Shown in pieces: positions 17,444-26,311 of a DNA stretch of 36,563 nucleotides; position 1 is the first letter of the stretch, and every line of letters begins with the position of its first letter. A model generated the notes under the pieces. The model saw only the letters and a program-made list of their open reading frames with translations, did no database searches and was not told the origin of the DNA. Source of the DNA: Leyella stercorea DSM 18206 (GTDB lineage Bacteria > Bacteroidota > Bacteroidia > Bacteroidales > Bacteroidaceae); contig NZ_JH379411.1 in NCBI RefSeq assembly GCF_000235885.1, positions 1,755 to 38,317 of the forward strand, written 5' to 3'. The position numbers were made by a program, and so were the translations under genes.

Positions 17444-18748
17444 TTACTTCACAAGCTGAAGGCTACGCTTAACCGGCACTACGGCTGTGCGCTTGGCTGC
17501 TTTCTTCGCAGCTACGCGCTTCGGGAGCGATACAACCTTAGCAGGAGCTACGCCAGAAGGAGCTGCACCTGTTGTAAACTCGTGCTTTGTGAGCGGACCC
17601 CACTCGCCCTTAGCGTTCTTTGCGAGAGCAAGAGCGTAGTAGGCAGTGTTAGGAGTTGCCTCGAAAATATATTTGTCTACCCCATACTGATTCCAGTTCG
17701 GATCCTGAGAATCATCATTCTTGAGTAATTCGGTAGCCCACTTGTCGCCACCGTTCTTCTCGTATTCACTCTTAAGGCAGATAAGGTCGTGGAAGAGGAG
17801 AGTCTGGTCGTTCGGTGTGAAGGTTACGGTCTGCACATATGAACCACCACTATTCTCATACTTACCTACGGTTACGCCTACCTGAGCAACACCGTCGCCA
17901 CCCTGCGCCTTTGTCGTTACGTAGATGTAGACGAGATCGCCGAAGTTGCCCTCAACGTCAACAGGCAACACTGCTACCTCATAGTCGGTACCTGGAGCAA
18001 GTTCTTTCCATGTGTTTGTAGCCTCATCAGAGTAAGGTTTGCCACTGAACTGCTTGATCATAGCCTCAATGTTGGAAAAGCCCATCATCGGTCCCCACTG
18101 CTCAAACTGCTCCTGTGCCTTACCCTTCTCGAACATGCACCAGTAGAACTCCTCGCAGTCCTTGTTAGGAGTGACGGTGAGTGTGAAGCTGTTTGATGTG
18201 GTCTCGTCGATAGTGTATGTCACAGACGGAGTGCCCACTGTAGGTACCTTCGGAGTGGTGAAATTAGCGCGAGACACCTGGCACGGCACGCCATACTCGT
18301 CGTAAGCAAGGGTCACAACAGTGTACGGAGTGTTGGCTGTGAACTCACGTGCGAAGCCGGAGAGCTTGCCCTGTGCAAAGTCTTCTGCGAGTTTCTGAGA
18401 AGTAGACTGTTGCTCGAAGTAGCGTGCGAAGGTGATATCGTCGTACCGCTTTGCGGTGTTTGTAGGCAGAACGTCAATCTTGAAAGTACTTTTTGGGTCA
18501 GTACGTGTCACCTTTACGTACACGATGTCGCCCTCGTCCTCGTTCTTCTCATAAGAGATGAATTCTACGTTTGCCTTTACCTCGCCCTCTTTGCGTGCGA
18601 AATAGATGCTGTCTACGTGTTCTACTGCATACGCCTTGCTGTCAACTTTCGAGCTGACAATCATACGGTTGGGTACTACGTCGGTCTGAGCCTGTACGCC
18701 TGTTGACATCGCTAATGCGAGTGCCGCTATAGAGAAAAATTTCTTCAT
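17444..18748 (-). CDS. Secreted hypothetical protein with basic C-terminal tail
   Basis: A 434-aa protein with signal peptide MKKFFSIAALALAMSTGVQA. No lipobox Cys follows, so it is periplasmic, outer-membrane or secreted. Near the N-terminus, YAVEHVDSIYFAR is a motif frequent in small secreted Prevotella-type proteins. The rest looks like two or three beta-sandwich, fibronectin-like units (about 170-285 with LAPGTDYEVAVLPVD, about 290-395 with ATPNTAYYALALAKN). The last 34 residues are strongly basic (10 Lys/Arg, including AAKKAAKR) and end SLQLVK, unlike a standard T9SS sorting domain. Its ATG overlaps the stop of the upstream 159-aa gene (ATGA), so translation is probably coupled. Function not recognised. 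Confidence 0.75.
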   Translation of the reverse strand: MKKFFSIAALALAMSTGVQAQTDVVPNRMIVSSKVDSKAYAVEHVDSIYFARKEGEVKANVEFISYEKNEDEGDIVYVKVTRTDPKSTFKIDVLPTNTAKRYDDITFARYFEQQSTSQKLAEDFAQGKLSGFAREFTANTPYTVVTLAYDEYGVPCQVSRANFTTPKVPTVGTPSVTYTIDETTSNSFTLTVTPNKDCEEFYWCMFEKGKAQEQFEQWGPMMGFSNIEAMIKQFSGKPYSDEATNTWKELAPGTDYEVAVLPVDVEGNFGDLVYIYVTTKAQGGDGVAQVGVTVGKYENSGGSYVQTVTFTPNDQTLLFHDLICLKSEYEKNGGDKWATELLKNDDSQDPNWNQYGVDKYIFEATPNTAYYALALAKNAKGEWGPLTKHEFTTGAAPSGVAPAKVVSLPKRVAAKKAAKRTAVVPVKRSLQLVK

Positions 18749-19224
18749 TTCTTTACAAATTTAATTGACTTGTTGTTTACTTTCAGAATATACACACCAC
18801 TGCTGAGCGCATCGGTGCTGACCGGTGTGCCGTCCCAAGCCTTGAGGCTCATGGCACGCTGTCCGCTGATGTTGTAAATGGCTGCATGGGCAGGACTGGT
18901 GAGTCCAGTAGCCGATACAAAGCCACCCTGATACATCACTTGCAAGCCTTCGGCTCCGCCTACGACCTGCGTCACGCTCGTCGGTTCGCCTTCGAAGTAC
19001 AGCACGGTAGAGTTGGTGAACGCAAGTTCGCGTGTGGTTTTGTCGGCGAACCTTACTTCCATCTTGCCGTCCTTGAAGCAGATACGACTCACTGTGCTCA
19101 GCTTCCCCTCCAACTGCTTTTTGCCCGTGTTCGAGTCTTTCACGACAAAACTGTTGTCGGCATGACCCTGACCCACTGCAAGCAGAGCGAGAATGGCTGA
19201 TGTCAGAATTGTTTTTCTCTTCAT
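18745..19224 (-). CDS. Small secreted protein with T9SS type A sorting domain
   Basis: From the ATG at 19224 it is 159 aa: signal peptide MKRKTILTSAILALLAVGQGHA, about 60 residues with the ICFKDGKMEVRF pattern, then a full T9SS type A C-terminal domain (AAIYNISGQRAMSLKAWDG to SGVYILKVNNKSIKFVKK). It is almost only export signals, so it is either a miniature surface protein or a partner or anchor for the coupled downstream protein. The frame opens further upstream, but a good promoter and hairpin occupy that stretch, which supports the inner start. It shares an ATGA junction with the 434-aa gene. Function unknown. Confidence 0.8.
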   Translation of the reverse strand: MKRKTILTSAILALLAVGQGHADNSFVVKDSNTGKKQLEGKLSTVSRICFKDGKMEVRFADKTTRELAFTNSTVLYFEGEPTSVTQVVGGAEGLQVMYQGGFVSATGLTSPAHAAIYNISGQRAMSLKAWDGTPVSTDALSSGVYILKVNNKSIKFVKK

Positions 19225-19250
19225 AGTTGTTACATTATTTATGGTTTCAA

Positions 19251-19307
19251 CAATCGTTTTTGCAACGATTGATATTGCAAAAGTACACAAATATATTTAT
19301 TTACAAA
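19251..19307 (-). promoter_or_regulatory. Promoter and 5' inverted repeat of the secreted-protein pair
   Basis: On the minus strand there is TTTG (19307-19304), an 18-nt spacer and TACTTTTG (19285-19278), a good match to the Bacteroidetes promoter. The expected start of transcription is near 19271, exactly where a perfect 8-bp inverted repeat begins (CAATCGTT at 19251-19258, AACGATTG at 19264-19271, 5-nt loop). The mRNA would therefore start with a hairpin. Confidence 0.7.
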
Positions 19308-19475
19308 ACACTTTACTACAAAAATCTTACAACTAATTTCTGTTTGCGTATATCAATTTACGCTTACACATTATCGAGGCGAGGAATGAAATGTAACAAC
19401 ATCGTAACACTCTTGACACGTAGTGACAAAACCGAATGACGACCTTTGCACTCGGAAATAATAACCGTACAAACA

Positions 19476-20534
19476 ATGAAGACATTCATCACAACAGCTC
19501 TGCTGTGTCTTGCTGCCACAACAGCAATGGCACAGGAGACCGCGCAGAAAAGCGAACCCGAAGCAAAGGCAAAGGCAAAAGCTTCAATCAACGTCCACGG
19601 AACAATACGCTCAAAGTACGAACTGCAGACCGAGGAGGGCGAACACCGCTTCGAGGTGCGCAACGCTCGCGTGAGTATCGACGGAGTGCTCTCACCTATT
19701 ATATATTATAAGGCAGAGATTGACCTCTGCGACGAGGGCAAGATAAAGATGCTCGATGCCTACACACGCCTGAAACCCTGGCAGACGATGCAGTTCACCA
19801 TCGGACAGATGCGCGTGCCGTTCACCATCGATGCCCATCGCTCGCCCCACCAGCAGTACTTCGCCAACCGCTCGTTCATAGCAAAGCAAGTGGGCAACGT
19901 GCGCGACGTGGGTGCCGCATTGGGCTATACGTTCAACGTGGGCTTCCCGATAGTGCTCGAAGCCGGACTCTTCAACGGCTCCGGACTGACCAACCAGAAG
20001 GACTTCTGGACAAAGAACGTCAATTTCTCTGCAAAAGCGCAACTGCTCATGCCTCACGGCTTCAACCTCACGCTGAGCACGCAGAAAATAAAGCCCGACG
20101 CTACGGACATCATGATGTACGATGCCGGAGCCTACTGGCATCAGAAGGGTTGGCACATCGAGGCGGAATATCTCTACAAGCATTATGCCGACGACGCATT
20201 CAAAGCCGTACACGCCTTCAATTCGTTCGTGAGCTACGACATAAAGGTGAGGAAGGGACTGATAAGATACATCACGCCGCTCGTGCGCTACGACTACATG
20301 AGCGACCACAGCGACGGCACTCGATACGCCGACGGCAAGGCGAACACGGAGGGCAAACTCATCGTGAACGACTATCAGCGCTCGCGATTGACCGGCGGCG
20401 TGACGCTGAGTCTGAAGAAGCCGTTCGTCAGCGACATACGTCTCAACTACGAGAAGTATTTCTATCGCGACGGCGGCATAGCTCATCGCTCGGAAAGAGA
20501 CAAGATTGTAGTGGAATTTATGACGCGCTTCTAA
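19476..20534 (+). CDS. Phosphate-selective porin O/P-type outer-membrane protein
   Basis: A 352-aa outer-membrane beta-barrel of the OprO/OprP superfamily, likely taking up phosphate or another small anion. From the ATG at 19476 it has signal peptide MKTFITTALLCLAATTAMAQ and then a short Lys/Ala-rich segment (EPEAKAKAKAS). The barrel has alternating strands (FEVRNARVSIDGVLSPIIYYKAEIDL shape; FTIGQMRVPFT is the typical porin O/P block) and ends in Phe (VEFMTRF), the usual outer-membrane assembly signal. It is shorter than Pseudomonas OprP (about 410 aa) but normal for Bacteroidetes members. No clear TAnnTTTG box was found upstream; GACCTTTG at 19441-19448 is a weak candidate. Confidence 0.88.
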   Translation: MKTFITTALLCLAATTAMAQETAQKSEPEAKAKAKASINVHGTIRSKYELQTEEGEHRFEVRNARVSIDGVLSPIIYYKAEIDLCDEGKIKMLDAYTRLKPWQTMQFTIGQMRVPFTIDAHRSPHQQYFANRSFIAKQVGNVRDVGAALGYTFNVGFPIVLEAGLFNGSGLTNQKDFWTKNVNFSAKAQLLMPHGFNLTLSTQKIKPDATDIMMYDAGAYWHQKGWHIEAEYLYKHYADDAFKAVHAFNSFVSYDIKVRKGLIRYITPLVRYDYMSDHSDGTRYADGKANTEGKLIVNDYQRSRLTGGVTLSLKKPFVSDIRLNYEKYFYRDGGIAHRSERDKIVVEFMTRF

Positions 20535-20645
20535 GCAAACGTTTACACACACGCCTACACACTAACACTTTTGTTACATTTAATAACACAATTCTTCCAA
20601 ATCGTCACTTCTTGCTCTAAATCAAGCAAAAAAAGTAGAAAAAGA

Positions 20646-20677
20646 TTTGGAACGAATTGTATTTATTCGTAATTTTG
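20646..20677 (+). promoter_or_regulatory. Consensus promoter in the porin-GH97 intergenic region
   Basis: TTTG at 20646-20649, a 20-nt spacer and TAATTTTG at 20670-20677 match the Bacteroidetes sigma consensus at both boxes. The predicted start is near 20684. No ORF follows before a strong terminator at 20767-20798. Confidence 0.75.
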
Positions 20678-20683
20678 CCATCG

Positions 20684-20798
20684 TAATAAGAACAATAACG
20701 CATAATTTCGCATATAAGATATTTTGATTTGTTTTAGTAGATTAGTTTTTAAGTAGTTTGTTTTTGAAAATCGGATGTCGTGAGACACCCGATTTTTT
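20684..20798 (+). ncRNA. Candidate small RNA (about 115 nt)
   Basis: The interval between the consensus promoter and a textbook intrinsic terminator has no start codon followed by a usable frame. The body is U- and A-rich (TTTAGTAG and TTTTAAGTAG motifs) and ends in the terminator stem. The 5' end is inferred from the promoter spacing. The alternative reading is a terminated leader (attenuator) of the GH97 gene, which begins 140 nt further on but has its own -7 box. No known RNA family was recognised. Confidence 0.55.
20767..20798 (+). terminator. Intrinsic terminator of the candidate small RNA
   Basis: The arms 20767-20779 and 20784-20796 form 12 bp with one mismatch (A75/C88) and a GTGA loop, followed by a run of six T (20793-20798). 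It lies 230 nt after the porin stop and 140 nt before the GH97 start. Confidence 0.85.
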
Positions 20799-20854
20799 CG
20801 TTTATAGACCACGCACTGCAAACGTTTTCATACACACATTACATATATTAATAG

Positions 20855-23074
<2,220 letters not shown>

Positions 23075-23131
23075 GCAGCAACAAAGTCTGGCACAGTTTT
23101 TTTTGCCAAGACGATATTTGCACGATTTGCA

Positions 23132-23194
23132 CGCTCATAACCCGCGAAAAACCGACAACGGATTTTGTTTTCCATTTTTCGCGAGTTTTGAGCG
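23132..23194. repeat. Imperfect 20-bp inverted repeat
   Basis: The arms 23132-23151 and 23175-23194 match in 18 of 20 positions (outer CGCTCA/TGAGCG, inner CGCGAAAAA/TTTTTCGCG), with a 23-nt loop. No T-run follows, so it is not a simple terminator of the GH97 gene 58 nt upstream. Confidence 0.75.
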
Positions 23195-23298
23195 TACAAG
23201 CGTAAACAAATGATTCAGAAGCCTTTGCGGCGTTCTGCGCAAAAGTGTGCAATTTCCGTTTCGAGCCAACCAAACTTATCGTGAGACTTTTATATGTA

Positions 23299-23437
23299 AA
23301 AGCATAGGTTTTACCGAATAAAGTCTCAAGAGTTACCAAATAAAGTCTCACGAAAAGTTTGTAAAATCTCACGAAAAGCGGTGCAAAATCTATCGTTTTA
23401 CATCGAAAAGTCTCAAGTTCTCTGTTTTTCAGTCTGC
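23299..23437. repeat. Degenerate 22-nt periodic repeat
   Basis: An AAAGTCTCA-like core recurs at 23321, 23343, 23364, 23386 (AAATCTA) and 23408, and weakly at 23430 (CAGTCTGC) and 23299, giving spacings of 22, 21, 22, 22 and 22. Several cores are followed by CGAAAAG or AAGAG. The copies are too diverged to be recent duplications. Confidence 0.65.
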
Positions 23438-23542
23438 ACCGAACCGCAAAACCGCGCGTTTTATGTTCAGCAAATCTATAGAATGAGAATTTTCGTGGGA
23501 GTTTTCAAGTACGATATTTGCATCGGAAAAGGAGGAAAGTAA

Positions 23543-23574
23543 TTTGCAAAAATCATAATTTTATTATACCTTTG
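23543..23574 (+). promoter_or_regulatory. Consensus promoter of the nuclease-SLOG gene
   Basis: TTTG (23543-23546), a 20-nt spacer and TACCTTTG (23567-23574) match the Bacteroidetes consensus. The transcript should start near 23581, leaving a leader of about 115 nt that contains a GCATAG...CTATGC pair (about 23589 and 23639). Confidence 0.75.
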
Positions 23575-23695
23575 CACATATTTTTTAGCATAGAGCAAAA
23601 TTATATTGTGCCCGATTGGACACCTTAGCAATGTTTTTCTATGCATTTAAGTTCAATTTTTATTTCATTCAACTTACAAATGAAGAAATCTTTTT

Positions 23696-25318
23696 ATGAA
23701 TTCAGCTACTAGTTTAAACACAAATGAAAGTAATGCTAAAGGGAAAACATATTCTCCGGAACATACTCTTTATCATTATGCCGCCATTGATTATGTTAAT
23801 GGCGAATTATGTTCAATTGAAGATATCACCACAGAATTCAGAAAACTCCACAAGTTTTACTGCCTTTCTTGTGGTGAAGAAATGGTTGCCAACCTAAAGG
23901 ACGATTGTCATAGACGCCATTTCAAACATAAGAACAAGACCGAGTGTAGCAATGAAACCTATTTGCATAACTTGGCAAAGAAAAAGATTGCAAGACATTT
24001 CTTGGAGTCTGAACATTTTTATGTCTCTTATAATCTAATAGAGAGTTGCCCAAAACACCCGAACTGTAAATACTCATCTTATTATTCTTGTGTTCGTAGT
24101 GAGCGTAAAAGGCAAGTTGATTTGAAACAGTATTACCAATATTGCGAGATAGAAAAACAAGTCAAAGACAGCAATGGCAACATTTATGTTGCTGATATTT
24201 GCTTGATAAGCAACAGACCCAAAGTGCCACCTATGCTTATTGAGATATTCGTGTCGCATGCCTGCTCGGAAGAGAAAAAGAATTCAGGGCTTTGGATTAT
24301 GGAAGTTCCAATAACTTCTGAAGATGATATAGAAAAGTTCTGTAAAACCGACTCGTACGACGAAGAAAACGGTCCTGCTTTTGAATTATTCAACATCTCA
24401 AAAGAAAAGAAAGCAGAATTGGTAAACGATCAAGTCTTGAGGTATATACATTTTCCAAACAAGAACTCTGAAATCAAGCGAATATCTTGCAAAGAGACGA
24501 ATGTTATACAATCTCAAGAATCTGATATAGAATTGAATATATTGAAAGATTGTTACGATTGTTATCCTGAAGATTATAACGAATTGATTAAAGCTGTTGA
24601 CTTCTTACTTTATGATAAAAAGAACACTCAAAATGAAGTAACCAATTGTGAAGATTGCGTACATTATAACCCTTATATGGGCCCCCAAGAGGCTGACAAT
24701 CACCGCTGTGATTTGGACTTTTTGAGAAGAAGACCCGAAGGAGCATGCACGGATTTTCATAGGAAAGTGGGCGAGAATCACTCTTTGATATCAAGCAAAA
24801 TAAAGTTAGAATACATTAAAGGATCAAAGCCCAAAGTATATTTGTTAGCAATCATTGGCCCGCAGAAATTCTATAATACACAGTTGATAGAAGAAGTCTG
24901 TAGCAAACGACTATCCGAGTTGAGCAATCGCAATCTTGCTTTGGGTGCTCAAAAAATCGGGGCTTTAGATTTTGTAGCAAGTGTGTTAAATTATGCCGAC
25001 TACAACAACATCCCCTTTAATATATTTAATGTCGATTGGAATACAAAAGGAAAATCAGCCGGTTATCAAAGTAACGATGAAGTGGTAGCCTGTGCTGATG
25101 AACTGATTGTGTTCAACGATTCTAATGATAAGTTAACGCAAGACATAATACAAAAGGCAAAAAGCAAAAACATACCAATAAAGATTGTTGACCTAGCACA
25201 GCTCGCACATGACATGAATATATGTCCGAAATGTGGAAGTACGTTAGTTAAAAGAGTCGGACGCTATGGAGAATTTTGGGGATGCAGCAATTATCCTGAA
25301 TGTAAATATATAGGTTAG
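23696..25318 (+). CDS. Four-module protein: CoiA-like nuclease, Cys cluster, SLOG/YspA-like domain, topoisomerase zinc finger
   Basis: This 540-aa cytoplasmic protein combines modules that are usually separate. Residues about 53-200 resemble CoiA-like PD-(D/E)xK nucleases: a zinc-ribbon-like part (YCLSCGEE, Cys56/Cys59; HFKHKN and Cys84), then NETYLHNLAKKKIARHF (Glu87), ADICLI (Asp167) and IEIFVSH (Glu183). A Cys cluster follows (Cys318, Cys321, Cys338, Cys351). Residues about 378-500 look like a SLOG/YspA (DUF2493-type) Rossmann domain: LGAQKIGALDFVA, then DWNTKGKSAGYQSNDEV and CADELIVFND. The last 33 residues are a topoisomerase-type C4 zinc finger (Cys510, Cys513, Cys530, Cys536). Family knowledge: SLOG domains bind nucleotides or nucleotide-derived signals and occur in several immune systems. 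A ligand-gated nuclease is inferred, not shown. The gene is AT-rich compared with its neighbours, has its own promoter and terminator, and looks horizontally acquired. Confidence 0.75.
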   Translation: MNSATSLNTNESNAKGKTYSPEHTLYHYAAIDYVNGELCSIEDITTEFRKLHKFYCLSCGEEMVANLKDDCHRRHFKHKNKTECSNETYLHNLAKKKIARHFLESEHFYVSYNLIESCPKHPNCKYSSYYSCVRSERKRQVDLKQYYQYCEIEKQVKDSNGNIYVADICLISNRPKVPPMLIEIFVSHACSEEKKNSGLWIMEVPITSEDDIEKFCKTDSYDEENGPAFELFNISKEKKAELVNDQVLRYIHFPNKNSEIKRISCKETNVIQSQESDIELNILKDCYDCYPEDYNELIKAVDFLLYDKKNTQNEVTNCEDCVHYNPYMGPQEADNHRCDLDFLRRRPEGACTDFHRKVGENHSLISSKIKLEYIKGSKPKVYLLAIIGPQKFYNTQLIEEVCSKRLSELSNRNLALGAQKIGALDFVASVLNYADYNNIPFNIFNVDWNTKGKSAGYQSNDEVVACADELIVFNDSNDKLTQDIIQKAKSKNIPIKIVDLAQLAHDMNICPKCGSTLVKRVGRYGEFWGCSNYPECKYIG

Positions 25319-25394
25319 TTGCTTACTTTTACATACAAAAAAGACACTGCATAAATGTTCGCAACAGCAACATTTCATTTTGAAACTGACAGAT

Positions 25395-25440
25395 AGGCTG
25401 ATAGATATCGCCTCGAAAAGCGACATCTATCAGCCTTTAT
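25395..25440 (+). terminator. Intrinsic terminator of the nuclease-SLOG gene
   Basis: A stem of about 16 bp (25395-25411 with 25420-25436, one mismatch) with an 8-nt loop is followed by TTTATT. It begins 77 nt after the stop codon, with no ORF between. Confidence 0.8.
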
Positions 25441-25526
25441 TCTGCTTATAATGTGAGTATTACGAGGATGCAGACAGATATGATGGATTATTTCTGTAGA
25501 CATATATTTCTGTCAGACTTGGTGCT

Positions 25527-25547
25527 GCGGAGGCCAGAGACCTCCGC
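25527..25547. repeat. Short GC-rich hairpin
   Basis: GCGGAGG (25527-25533) and CCTCCGC (25541-25547) form a perfect 7-bp stem with a 7-nt loop, just downstream of the minus-strand lipoprotein gene. It is probably a dispersed REP-like unit or a weak terminator. A looser inverted repeat (GACAGATATG at about 25473 against CATAT..CTGTC at about 25501) lies beside it. Confidence 0.5.
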
Positions 25548-25568
25548 TACGGATAGCTGCGAAACCGC

Positions 25569-26207
25569 TTATCTTCTGCGCAGCATCACTGGTGCATCGC
25601 TAATTTCAAACTGCTTGCCCTCGCCCTTGCCGAAGCTAACGGTAGCGGTAGAGTCGGCACTCTTCAGCTTGTGCGGTGCGCTGTAGCCACGAACACGATA
25701 GAGATCGAAGAAGACGAACTCGTCGTTGTTCACACCCTCCATCACTCCGTTGAAGCGACTGTTGTCGAGCGAGAAGCCTGAGTACTTGCTGTTGCCGTTG
25801 GCATCGAGCAGGAAGCGGTAGCCACTTTCAGTGTACTCTACATAAACATTGCCGGTGCGATAGTCGACATACCACTTGAAAGGCAACGTCTGCTTACGAC
25901 CCGTGCCGTCGTAGTCGGTCTCGTAGCCCGTGCCGTTGATGGCATCGTAGCGATACTGTACGAAAGTGAAGTCGGCACTGCATTGTGTCTGCTGACGTAT
26001 GCCGTTGTCGTTGGTGTACTCGTTGATGATGGTTCCGGTCCATGTGCCGTTGAGTGTCTGCGCGAGAGCTATGGCGTTCTCTGTAGCATCATAGTATGGC
26101 TTGTCGTACCAATCGTAACCATCGTACCAATCGTCGTCACAACTGGTGAATGTGAATGGCAGTGCTGCCATAATCAGGAGTGTTAGGAAAGAGCTGAAGC
26201 GTTTCAT
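25569..26207 (-). CDS. Probable surface-exposed lipoprotein, unknown function
   Basis: A 212-aa protein with a type II signal peptide ending at FTSC (Cys23), followed by DDDWYDGYDWYD. Acidic residues directly after the lipidated Cys match the lipoprotein export signal of Bacteroidetes, so display on the outer face of the outer membrane is likely. The body has a short Tyr/Asp-rich linker and then a compact beta-rich domain (LNGTWTGTIINEY, FKWYVDYRTGNVYVEY, FNGVMEGVNNDEFVFFDLYRV), a lipocalin-like pattern seen in many small Prevotella lipoproteins. The C-terminus is basic (VMLRRR). It is a single gene with its own promoter, which overlaps the terminator of ugd. Function not recognised. Confidence 0.85.
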   Translation of the reverse strand: MKRFSSFLTLLIMAALPFTFTSCDDDWYDGYDWYDKPYYDATENAIALAQTLNGTWTGTIINEYTNDNGIRQQTQCSADFTFVQYRYDAINGTGYETDYDGTGRKQTLPFKWYVDYRTGNVYVEYTESGYRFLLDANGNSKYSGFSLDNSRFNGVMEGVNNDEFVFFDLYRVRGYSAPHKLKSADSTATVSFGKGEGKQFEISDAPVMLRRR

Positions 26208-26279
26208 AATATTCGATATTTTAAATGTTTCACTTTTTGTTTAGCGTAAGCCGAACGATATACGTCTTACTTACGCTTG

Positions 26280-26311
26280 CAAAATTATAAAAAGAAATCC
26301 CTACCTGCAAG
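26280..26311 (-). promoter_or_regulatory. Promoter of the lipoprotein gene, overlapping the ugd terminator
   Basis: On the minus strand there is CTTG (26311-26308), a 20-nt spacer and TAATTTTG (26287-26280). The start of transcription, near 26273, falls on an 8-bp inverted repeat (AGCGTAAG 26243-26250, CTTACGCT 26270-26277), so the mRNA may begin with a stem-loop. The upstream half of the promoter lies inside the terminator of ugd. Confidence 0.65.

Larger units (their letters stand above)
23075..23542. other. Noncoding stretch upstream of the nuclease-SLOG gene
   Basis: No supported ORF lies between the GH97 stop and the promoter at 23543. It contains a 20-bp stem-loop (23132-23194), a degenerate 22-nt periodic array (about 23299-23437), and a 12-bp direct repeat ACGATATTTGCA at 23111-23122 and 23511-23522, exactly 400 bp apart. 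No clear terminator of the GH97 gene was seen; a small TGGCA/TGCCA hairpin at about 23086-23112 is the nearest structure. Confidence 0.7.

Noticed and set aside
20590-20636. Terminator directly after the porin gene (TTGCT...AGCAA hairpin)
   Set aside because: The stem is only 5 bp and is followed by A-runs, not T-runs, on the porin strand.
23086-23112. Intrinsic terminator of the GH97 gene
   Set aside because: The T-run lies in the loop of a short TGGCA/TGCCA hairpin and not after the stem, so it does not have terminator form.
23075-23695. Retron or other reverse-transcriptase-linked ncRNA next to the nuclease gene
   Set aside because: No reverse transcriptase is encoded in the window and the fold lacks recognisable retron msr/msd features.
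23075-25568. Insertion sequence or integrative element around the AT-rich gene
   Set aside because: No transposase, integrase, tRNA or clear terminal inverted repeats were found; only a 12-bp direct repeat upstream, reported separately.
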